From NCBI GenBank assembly GCA_021785115.1, contig JAJYGO010000118.1:1-8039 (forward strand): a stretch of DNA of 8,039 bases, read 5' to 3'. Within the stretch, counting starts at the first letter, position 1. The number at the start of each line of letters is the position of its first letter. A program made the position numbers and the translations under genes. The stretch comes from Chloroflexota bacterium. Lineage in GTDB: Bacteria; Chloroflexota; Limnocylindria; Limnocylindrales; CSP1-4. Shown here piece by piece: positions 1 to 5,622 of the stretch. The notes below the pieces were generated by a model. It searched no databases. It was given only the letters and a program-made list of their open reading frames with translations, and was not told the DNA's origin.

Positions 1-640
1 CCGCCAGGGCACGCACGCAATCCGGGATGATGCGGTCGGCGGCCCAGTCGCCTCCGCCGATGACGTTGCCGGCGCGCACGGAGGCCACCGTCGCAGCCTC
101 GGCACCGCCCGCGAAGAAGCTCTCGCGGTAGGCCGCGGTGACCAGCTCGGCGCAGCCCTTGCTGGCGCTGTATGGGTCGCGGCCGCCCATGGCGTCGCTC
201 TCGCGGAACGCGCGGCCGTCCTCGAAGTTCTGGTAGCACTTGTCGCTGGTGACGATGACGAGCGCGCGCACAGAAGGGCAGGCGCGCGCCGCGTCCAGCA
301 CATTGGCGGTGCCCATCACGTTGGTCTCGAAGGTCTCGTGCGGCTCGGCGTATGCCCGGCGGACGATCGCCTGTGCGGCCAGGTGGAAGATCACGGAAGG
401 CCGCGCGGCCTGCACCTCGGCCACCAGGCGGTCGCGATCGCGGACATCGGCGACGACATGCCGCACGCGATTGCCGAGCTCGAGCGCGTCGAACAGGTTG
501 GGCTGTGTCGGCGGTTCCAGGGCGTAACCAGTGACCTCGGCGCCCAGGGTCCGGAGCCACTCGGAGAGCCACGCGCCCTTGAACCCGGTGTGCCCGGTGA
601 TGAAGACGCTGCGGTCGGCGTAGCTCTCAGGCAGGGTCAT
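1..640 (-). CDS. rfbG: CDP-glucose 4,6-dehydratase (N-terminal part, cut by window edge)
   Basis: This NAD-dependent short-chain (extended SDR) enzyme converts CDP-glucose to CDP-4-keto-6-deoxyglucose in the cytoplasm. The 213 visible residues start at ATG 640 and run off the left edge; the family is usually about 355-360 residues. The Rossmann motif GHTGFKG lies at residues 16-22 and FHLAAQ at 85-90. TSDKCYQN (131-138) is characteristic of the CDP-glucose rather than the dTDP-glucose dehydratases, which carry TDE. The catalytic pair is Tyr157/Lys161 in DPYSASKG, and GNVIGGGDWAADRIIPD (191-207) is another RfbG hallmark. The start overlaps the rfbF stop by four bases (ATGA, 637-640), and no strong ribosome-binding site precedes it, so translation is probably coupled to rfbF. 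Identity is seen from motifs; the final deoxysugar cannot be told because the downstream genes lie outside the window. Confidence 0.95.
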   Translation of the reverse strand, partial: MTLPESYADRSVFITGHTGFKGAWLSEWLRTLGAEVTGYALEPPTQPNLFDALELGNRVRHVVADVRDRDRLVAEVQAARPSVIFHLAAQAIVRRAYAEPHETFETNVMGTANVLDAARACPSVRALVIVTSDKCYQNFEDGRAFRESDAMGGRDPYSASKGCAELVTAAYRESFFAGGAEAATVASVRAGNVIGGGDWAADRIIPDCVRALA

Positions 641-1470
641 GTGCCCGTCTCAGTGCGGGTGACCGAACCACCCCTGGTCCAGACTGCCCACGGCGCGTCG
701 CCGGAGGCCCACAGGGACTCGAGCACGCGAACGTCGCGCAGGGCGTCCATGGGCTGCCAGAAGCCGCGATGGCGGAACGCCCGCAGCTCGCCGTCGGCCG
801 CCAGGCTCTCGAGCGGCTCGCGTTCGAAGGGCTGGTCGTCTCCCTCGAGACGGTCCAGCACCCCCGGCTCGAGCACGAAGTAGCCGCCGTTGACCCAGGC
901 GTTGTCGCCCACGGGCTTCTCGTGGAAGGAGCGCACGGCCGGCGCCGGGACCGGCTCCTCGTCCTGGTCCTCCTCGATCTGCAGCGCGCCGAAGCGCCCC
1001 AGCGGCTGGACGGCCGTGATGGTCGCGAGCCTGCCGTGGGCCCGGTGGAACGCGAGCAGCTTCGCGATGTCCACGTCGGCGACGCCGTCGCCGTAGGTCA
1101 GCATGAACGTGTCGTCGCGCACGTAGGGGGCGACCCGCCTGATGCGGCCGCCGGTCTGCGTGTCGGCCCCCGTGTCCACCAGCGTCACGCGCCAGGGTTC
1201 GGCGGCGTTCTGGTGGATCTCCATCGAGTTGTCGCGCATGTCGAACGTCACGTCGGACATGTGCAGGAAGTAGTTCGAGAAGTACTCCTTGATGACGTAG
1301 CCCTTGTAGCCGAGGCAAACCACGAAGTCGCTGAACCCGTAGTGGCTGTAGGACTTCATGATGTGCCAGAGGATCGGCCGCTCGCCGATCTCCACCATGG
1401 GCTTGGGCCGGGAGGCGGTCTCTTCCGACAGCCGTGTGCCGAGTCCGCCGGCCAGGATGACGACCTTCAC
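637..1470 (-). CDS. rfbF: Glucose-1-phosphate cytidylyltransferase
   Basis: This cytoplasmic nucleotidyltransferase makes CDP-glucose from CTP and glucose-1-phosphate, the first step towards CDP-deoxysugars. The signature LAGGLGTRLSEET is at residues 6-18, RPKPMVEIG with the substrate-binding Lys at 21-29, and GYKGYVIKEYF at 54-64. TLVDTGADTQTGGRI is at 96-110, the metal-binding YGDGVADVD at 126-134, EKP at 184-186, VNGGYFV at 193-199 and GFWQPMDALRD at 236-246 (relatives usually have MDTLRD). GTG 1470 was chosen because it gives the family N-terminus MKVVILAGG, overlaps the upstream stop by four bases (GTGA) and has AGGAAG ten bases before it. The protein is 277 residues against roughly 257 in typical RfbF. 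The extra length comes partly from an acidic/proline loop at 166-178 and partly from a Thr/Arg-rich C-terminal tail. The next gene, rfbG, starts within its stop codon. Confidence 0.96.
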   Translation of the reverse strand: MKVVILAGGLGTRLSEETASRPKPMVEIGERPILWHIMKSYSHYGFSDFVVCLGYKGYVIKEYFSNYFLHMSDVTFDMRDNSMEIHQNAAEPWRVTLVDTGADTQTGGRIRRVAPYVRDDTFMLTYGDGVADVDIAKLLAFHRAHGRLATITAVQPLGRFGALQIEEDQDEEPVPAPAVRSFHEKPVGDNAWVNGGYFVLEPGVLDRLEGDDQPFEREPLESLAADGELRAFRHRGFWQPMDALRDVRVLESLWASGDAPWAVWTRGGSVTRTETGT

Positions 1471-3230
1471 GACGCGCTCGCTTCCTGAGACGACGATCCC
1501 TGCACGATGGCCGAAGTGTATTCGCGGCCAGCAAGGGGCTTCCTCGCCGCGATGGTCCCGGGAGGCGTAGGACATCCGGACGTCGTGGAGCCGTAGAGGT
1601 ACAGGGGCTCCTCGGGTCCGAAGAACAGGTACTGCCGGTAGGCCGAGCGGTCCTCGCGCAGGAGCGTGAACCCGGCCGGCTGCAGCGGGCTGTTCGAGAC
1701 GACGGCGCAGGGGCGATGCGTCAGCAGCGCGTCGTCGTACCAGGTGAGGCCGTAGTCCGCCCAGCGCGAATTGCCGATCCCGCTTGCGTGATAGCCCACC
1801 CACTCGTACCCGGCATCGACCGTTCCGGCGTCGTAGCCCATCCCCACCGCCGCCTCCCCCGCCCGCCAGCGTGCAGCGTCGTAGGCGAACGCATTGGCGG
1901 CGATCACGAAGGCCGACACCGCCAGCCACGCCAGGGCGGCGTGCGAGAACGCGTGGCGCCGACCGAGCCGGATGGGCCGCGCGGGTCCCCGCAGCAGGAG
2001 GATCGCGGCCGGCGCCACCATGGGGTAGAGGTACCGGTCTTGCGGGTACGTCATCGCGGTGACGACGGCAAGTTCCACCGCGTACGCGACGAGAAACAGG
2101 AAGAGGGCGCCGTCGCGGCTCCGAACGAGTCGAATCGCCCGCGCCACGGCGGTTGACAACGAGGTGATCCGGGCAAGGTTGCGCTGGCCCCACCTGAGGA
2201 CCAGCGCCGCGAGAAGGATTGCCGAAAACAGGGCTACTTGCTCGGAAAGCCCCCAAGCGAGCCGGCCAATGACCGGGACGCGCGTTCCGCTCAGGAGTGC
2301 GTCGCCCACGAGCCCCTCCGACATCCAGAGTTGCCCGACAAGCGGCTCGATGGGCGGGGCAAACGCCAGGCAGACAAGCGCCGCGCCTGCGATGACCTGC
2401 TGGGAGTGCAGCGTGGGCATACGTCGTCCCAGGCCGAGCAGGATCGCAGGCAGAAGGACGGCTGCGAGGGTTGCGAAGGCCTGCCCATCGTGGGCCAGCC
2501 ACAAGAGCTGCGGTGCCAGGGGTATCTCGGAGCCTGATAACGAACGGGCCACCAGGATGACGCACGCCACGGCAACGGCGAAGACGCCCGACACGACGGC
2601 GAGCCACACTCGCTCCTGCGGGCGGCTCCGTGCCCAGGCGACGACCAGGATCGCGGCCGGCGCCGCGATGGCGAATTCCCGGATGGTCACAGCCAGGAGA
2701 CCGACCCCGAGAGACGCGACCAGGGTCGCTCGTCGGCCCTCACCTTGCAGCCACCGGGTTCCCACGAGCAGGCACAGCGTGATGAGGGCGAAGGTCGGGA
2801 CGTCGGTCATGAACGTCGCCGCTTCGCGGGCAAAGCCCGGGAAGGCCTCCACGGAGAGAACCACCATCGCCGCCGAGCCGAACCCGACAAACCGTCGGGC
2901 CAGCAGGTACGTGGATGCGAGGCCAGTCCCCGCCATGATCAACCCGAACGCAGTGAACGCCCAGGTATTGCCGCGGGATAGCCACAGCAGCGGCTGTACG
3001 AGCACCAACTGCCCGATGGATGCCGCAGTGTGCGCCGGCATGGCAATCGCGCCGGTGCGGAAGAGGCTATCGGCGCCCCGGATGTAGACCCAGTCGTCAG
3101 TGCTGGGAATCCCGATCGCGCCGGCTGCGGCCGACAGCAGGAGGGGGACGCCAACGCCTGCCACGACCAGGGTTGCCAGAGCAGCCGCGTCCCGGCGACC
3201 GATGCGTCCAGGCACGGCGATCGGCGTCAC
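1467..3230 (-). CDS. GT39/ArnT-like multi-spanning glycosyltransferase
   Basis: This 587-residue integral membrane protein has about ten or more hydrophobic helices and a hydrophilic C-terminal region (about 450-587). Its layout matches GT-C enzymes of the GT39/ArnT type, which take a sugar from a polyprenyl-phosphate donor on the outer face of the membrane. After the first helix (15-38) comes PSTDDWVYIRGADSLFRTG, with an Asp pair at 45-46 where the catalytic acid of the fold sits. FMTDVP follows at 140-145, a motif common in bacterial GT39 proteins, and YPQDRYLYPM (395-404) resembles the family's late RYLLP motif. GTG 3230 is preferred because it overlaps the stop of the previous gene as GTGA. 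The frame stays open up to 3572, but that extension would lie inside the neighbouring gene. Acceptor and donor are unknown. Coupling to rfbF suggests a role in the CDP-deoxysugar glycan. The family call is good and the exact subfamily uncertain. Confidence 0.85.
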   Translation of the reverse strand: MTPIAVPGRIGRRDAAALATLVVAGVGVPLLLSAAAGAIGIPSTDDWVYIRGADSLFRTGAIAMPAHTAASIGQLVLVQPLLWLSRGNTWAFTAFGLIMAGTGLASTYLLARRFVGFGSAAMVVLSVEAFPGFAREAATFMTDVPTFALITLCLLVGTRWLQGEGRRATLVASLGVGLLAVTIREFAIAAPAAILVVAWARSRPQERVWLAVVSGVFAVAVACVILVARSLSGSEIPLAPQLLWLAHDGQAFATLAAVLLPAILLGLGRRMPTLHSQQVIAGAALVCLAFAPPIEPLVGQLWMSEGLVGDALLSGTRVPVIGRLAWGLSEQVALFSAILLAALVLRWGQRNLARITSLSTAVARAIRLVRSRDGALFLFLVAYAVELAVVTAMTYPQDRYLYPMVAPAAILLLRGPARPIRLGRRHAFSHAALAWLAVSAFVIAANAFAYDAARWRAGEAAVGMGYDAGTVDAGYEWVGYHASGIGNSRWADYGLTWYDDALLTHRPCAVVSNSPLQPAGFTLLREDRSAYRQYLFFGPEEPLYLYGSTTSGCPTPPGTIAARKPLAGREYTSAIVQGSSSQEASAS

Positions 3231-5278
3231 GGCACCCTGAGCAACTCGAAGCTGCCACTCGTGGCGATCGGCACCGCCGCGGGCACCAGGGTGTTCGGAT
3301 GCAGCGCGTCGGCGTAGATGTAGTCGATGCCGTGATCCTTCAGGAAGGCTGCGACGGCTGCCGACGACGGGTGGGCCGTCGCGTTCGGATACAGGACGTG
3401 CTGCGGAGCCCGAGCGAAGGCAGCGTTCGGTGTCTGCGCCGACCGCTGCGCGCCACTCAGCGCACCGAAGACGTCTGCCTCGAAACACATCGGCACGATG
3501 CCCCGCCCGGTGTGTGCGTCGATCGCGAGCAGGTTCGGAGTCGCGAATGAGACTTCGCCGAAAGGACGGCACGCGTACGCAAGCTCGGCGCCTGCCGGGA
3601 GAGCCTTGATGGCCGCCAGAATCTCCAGAGGAACCCCCGATTGCGTATCCGGCCCATTGCCCTGCAACCCGATGATGCCAATCCCAACCCCGAGCTCCAT
3701 CTGCGCGACGCAGAACATCAGCACCGCGGCGCCGAGGCGCGCATGTCCGATCCTGCGTAGCCGCATCCAGATCGACCAGACGGCAATGGCTGCTACCGGC
3801 GTCGCGAAGATCGCGATGCCTCCGAGGAAGAAGTAGAACATGTTGAAGTCACCGAGCCGCGCGCCCCATGCGACAGCGCCAGCGACCAGGAGCATCATCG
3901 TGCCAAGGTAGATGTCGGCACGGGCCGGCTCTTCCTTCCGTGCAGCCAACCAGGCGACGGGGATTGCGAAGAATGCCCCTGCACCGAGGGTTGTGACGGC
4001 TATCGAACCGCTCCACGCAGTGTTGAACGGCGACACGGTTGTTGACGACGCGCCGCCCAGGCCATGACCTGTGATCAAGCCCCAGCTCACGGTTGCCAGT
4101 AGAACGAGCGCTGTTGCGGCGACAGTGCGTCGCCAGATCGGCGGTACGTACGGCAAGCGGCGCATCGCGATCCCTGACTGAGCGATTCGGATGGTCCAGA
4201 CGCTGCCCACACCGACGAGACCCAGCAGCGCGATCACGACGTGGGCGGGCAGGATGAACGCGGCGGCGCTGCCGGCGAAGCCCCCGAGCGCCCAGGAGGG
4301 CCCGCGCGTGCCCAGCACCGCGAGGCCGTACAGCGCGAGCAGGGCCGCCACCGCTGCCAGACCGTAGTTGATGATCCCATGGATCATCCCGACCAGCAGT
4401 GAACTGAAGAAGGGGCCCGGTATCAGCGAGATAGGCGCAAGAAACAGGCACGCGAGGAACCCGAACAGGTAGGCTCGCGGCGTAGTTGATCCGGTCATGC
4501 GGCGCACGAGCGTGCCGGTCAGAGCGGCCGCGGCAAGCAAGAGCGCAGGAAGCACGACGATGTAGCGGGCGGCGAGCGGTGCCGTCCCGAAGGTCGTGAT
4601 GACCGCCGCCGCGAGCCACAGCTCGCCCCAGTGGTACCACGTCTGCGCCGGCAGCCCCGGCAGGTCGGTGAACCCGGAAGGCGACGTTGTCGTCTCGGTT
4701 CCGGTTGCGGCGAGGTCTCTTCCGAGGATCGCGTAGAACGCCGCGTCTCTGAACTGGAGGGGCTGCACACCGTCCCGTGGGCTCAGCGCCATCGTTGACG
4801 CATTGAGCAACGCAACCGCGACGACGAACACAGCGCCGGCCAGGACCGTCACGATCATGGAACGGCGACCGTGTGACTGCGTGGGGATGGCCTCGCCGGC
4901 GACTGGCGCCGAAGCACCGGCGACTGGCGCCGAAGCACCGGCGACTGGCGCATCGCCAGTTGCGCGGCGTCGTGCCCGACCTGCCACGGCCAGTGCCAGG
5001 GCGATGGCGAAGCCAACCGCCACCGGGGTGAACGAGCTTCGCCCGCCGGACCAGACGGCTGCCCACCAGGCGGCCAGCACCATGAGCCCGGCTGAAAGGC
5101 CGACGCCAAGGGTCTCACCCGCGGGCGCGTCGGAGCGAAGCAGACCAACCGTGCGGGCGACCCAGGTGCCGAGGAGCAGGCAGACACCGCCGAGCAGCAA
5201 TGCCAAGCCGATGGAGAACCAGACCTCGGGATCGGCCAGCGTGATGGCAAGTTCAGCCGCGAGCGACTGCAGCCACAT
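3227..5278 (-). CDS. Large multi-spanning membrane protein, probable GT-C-fold glycosyltransferase
   Basis: The 683-residue product has about a dozen hydrophobic helices, four of them before residue 160, and an exposed C-terminal domain (about 545-683). I do not recognise an exact family. FRDAAFYAILGRDLAATG (176-193) followed by TWYHWGELWLAAAV (213-226) resembles the first exposed loop of GT-C proteins, where an acidic residue and a YHxG-type motif precede a helix. The C-terminal stretch ending IDYIYADALHP resembles the globular tails of such enzymes. ATG 5278 is preferred because GGGGAGGA lies nine bases upstream and the hydrophobic helix begins soon after; an in-frame start at 5317 would add 13 unremarkable residues. 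A repeat-encoded Pro/Ala/Gly/Ser linker at about 110-129 joins helices three and four. It is the first long gene of the leftward operon and overlaps the next gene by four bases. The role in glycan assembly is inferred from fold and context. Confidence 0.75.
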   Translation of the reverse strand: MWLQSLAAELAITLADPEVWFSIGLALLLGGVCLLLGTWVARTVGLLRSDAPAGETLGVGLSAGLMVLAAWWAAVWSGGRSSFTPVAVGFAIALALAVAGRARRRATGDAPVAGASAPVAGASAPVAGEAIPTQSHGRRSMIVTVLAGAVFVVAVALLNASTMALSPRDGVQPLQFRDAAFYAILGRDLAATGTETTTSPSGFTDLPGLPAQTWYHWGELWLAAAVITTFGTAPLAARYIVVLPALLLAAAALTGTLVRRMTGSTTPRAYLFGFLACLFLAPISLIPGPFFSSLLVGMIHGIINYGLAAVAALLALYGLAVLGTRGPSWALGGFAGSAAAFILPAHVVIALLGLVGVGSVWTIRIAQSGIAMRRLPYVPPIWRRTVAATALVLLATVSWGLITGHGLGGASSTTVSPFNTAWSGSIAVTTLGAGAFFAIPVAWLAARKEEPARADIYLGTMMLLVAGAVAWGARLGDFNMFYFFLGGIAIFATPVAAIAVWSIWMRLRRIGHARLGAAVLMFCVAQMELGVGIGIIGLQGNGPDTQSGVPLEILAAIKALPAGAELAYACRPFGEVSFATPNLLAIDAHTGRGIVPMCFEADVFGALSGAQRSAQTPNAAFARAPQHVLYPNATAHPSSAAVAAFLKDHGIDYIYADALHPNTLVPAAVPIATSGSFELLRVP
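4896..4951. repeat. 21-bp in-frame tandem repeat, 2.7 copies
   Basis: Two perfect copies of a 21-bp unit (4896-4916 and 4917-4937) are followed by a 14-base partial third copy (4938-4951). The unit is a multiple of three and lies inside the 683-residue membrane protein, encoding about seven residues per copy (APVAGAS-type). It sits in a hydrophilic linker between hydrophobic helices three and four. Copy number could change by slippage without breaking the frame. Confidence 0.95.
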
Positions 5279-5379
5279 CACGGGTGGTCCTCCCCAGGCT
5301 TCTGACCCTCGGGGCACGATCCCCGGTTGCCTCTCGGATCTGCCAGGAACGCTCCGGCGGCCGGCCTCTTCGTTCGCAT
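5278..5379 (-). CDS. Candidate leaderless 33-residue leader ORF
   Basis: ATG 5379 lies seven bases downstream of an extended -10 motif (TGA-TATATA), so transcription could begin at or next to the A of this ATG, giving a leaderless message. The ORF encodes 33 hydrophilic, basic residues (MRTKRPAAG... ending GEDHP) and stops with TGA whose last base is the first base of the next gene's ATG (TGATG at 5280-5276). Its last codons contain the Shine-Dalgarno GGGGAGGA of that gene. Leaderless upstream ORFs that overlap or couple to the next gene are known in mycobacteria and other Actinomycetota. There is one Cys and no run of a single amino acid, so a classical attenuation peptide is not evident. 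It may be chance, and the peptide may have no function beyond delivering ribosomes. Confidence 0.35.
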   Translation of the reverse strand: MRTKRPAAGAFLADPRGNRGSCPEGQKPGEDHP

Positions 5380-5386
5380 GGGTGTG

Positions 5387-5395
5387 TATATATCA
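5387..5395 (-). promoter_or_regulatory. Extended -10 promoter element for the leftward operon
   Basis: On the minus strand the bases TGATATATA (5395-5387) match an extended -10 (TGN followed by TATAAT-like TATATA). It is the most AT-rich patch in a very GC-rich region. No good -35 hexamer is found at the usual distance, which is tolerated for extended -10 promoters. The predicted start of transcription is about 5380-5379, roughly 100 bases before the first large gene. Confidence 0.45.
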
Positions 5396-5412
5396 GTTGT
5401 TCCGCTCGCCGT

Positions 5413-5439
5413 GCGGGGGTAGCGGGGGTAACGGGGGAA
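5413..5439. repeat. Three 9-bp G-rich direct repeats in the divergent promoter region
   Basis: GCGGGGGTA occurs at 5413-5421 and again at 5422-5430, followed by the variant ACGGGGGAA at 5431-5439. If the leftward transcript starts near 5379, the array covers about -34 to -60, where an activator would contact RNA polymerase. Actinobacterial activators of the SARP and PhoP types bind head-to-tail direct repeats, but their unit lengths differ and no regulator is identified here. The + strand could also form a G-quadruplex from the three G5 tracts and a later GGG. Confidence 0.6.
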
Positions 5440-5469
5440 TCTACTGGGACCGCCCGCTGCGTTCACCAG

Positions 5470-5484
5470 ACGGCGGAGCGCCGT
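5470..5484. repeat. Perfect 6-bp inverted repeat with 3-base spacer
   Basis: ACGGCG-GAG-CGCCGT forms a perfect short palindrome in the divergent non-coding region. It could be an operator half-site pair or a small hairpin. Short GC palindromes also arise by chance in such DNA, so function is only possible. Confidence 0.3.
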
Positions 5485-5542
5485 TCCGGCAACGACACCA
5501 GCAGTGGGCCGACATGAGCGACCCGCGGGATCAACAGCGAGG

Positions 5543-5548
5543 GATAAT
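5543..5548 (+). promoter_or_regulatory. Possible -10 box for the rightward GT87-like gene
   Basis: GATAAT differs from the TATAAT consensus at one position and is a rare AT-rich hexamer here. Transcription would begin near 5555, leaving a leader of roughly 70 bases. No recognisable -35 hexamer is found 16-19 bases upstream, so this is tentative. Confidence 0.3.
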
Positions 5549-5574
5549 GCGTCTAGACCCGGACCGGGCGCACG

Positions 5575-5596
5575 TGGGCCGGCCTCCGCGGGCCCA
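5575..5596 (+). promoter_or_regulatory. Inverted repeat in the leader of the GT87-like gene
   Basis: TGGGCC (5575-5580) and GGCCCA (5591-5596) are perfect complements separated by ten bases. They end 11 bases before the GGAGG ribosome-binding site at 5608-5612. A hairpin here could affect translation, or the repeat could be a protein-binding site. A CACGTG palindrome (5571-5576) overlaps its left arm. Only the sequence symmetry is seen; function is inferred. Confidence 0.3.
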
Positions 5597-5622
5597 ACGG
5601 TTCAGGCGGAGGCAGTGCGGTA

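Larger units (their letters stand above)
5279..5622. other. Divergent intergenic regulatory region
   Basis: These 344 bases lie between the start of the leftward glycan operon and the rightward GT87-like gene. Apart from the candidate 33-codon ORF next to the leftward gene, no convincing coding sequence is seen. The region holds the leftward extended -10 (5387-5395), the 9-bp direct repeats (5413-5439), an inverted repeat (5470-5484), a possible rightward -10 GATAAT (5543-5548) and a TGGGCC/GGCCCA inverted repeat (5575-5596). Two oppositely transcribed glycan gene sets may therefore share control elements. Confidence 0.6.

Noticed and set aside
769..1488. 239-residue open frame on the + strand opposite rfbF
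   Set aside because: It is a His/Val/Asp/Arg-rich shadow of a confidently identified gene.
1471..2607. Long open extension upstream of rfbF in the same frame (combined 656 residues)
   Set aside because: The extension is Arg/Pro/Ala-rich with no membrane or domain pattern and lies wholly over the GT39-like gene in another frame. The RfbF N-terminus is clear at 1470.
2059..3087. 342-residue open frame on the + strand opposite the GT39-like gene
   Set aside because: Composition is typical of antisense shadow in GC-rich DNA (Arg/Thr/Ser/Ala), with no domain, no ribosome-binding site and a well-supported gene on the other strand.
3231..3572. N-terminal extension of the GT39-like protein to 701 residues
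   Set aside because: It overlaps the C-terminal domain of the preceding membrane protein and has no family-like sequence. The GTGA overlap gives a natural start at 3230.
4896..4951. CRISPR-like repeat
   Set aside because: The units are contiguous without spacers and in frame within a coding gene, so this is a minisatellite.
5380..5466. GTG 5466 as an earlier start for the small leader ORF (62 residues)
   Set aside because: This part is translated from the G-rich repeat array and has no ribosome-binding site. The -10 motif lies inside it, so the shorter 33-codon form is more plausible.
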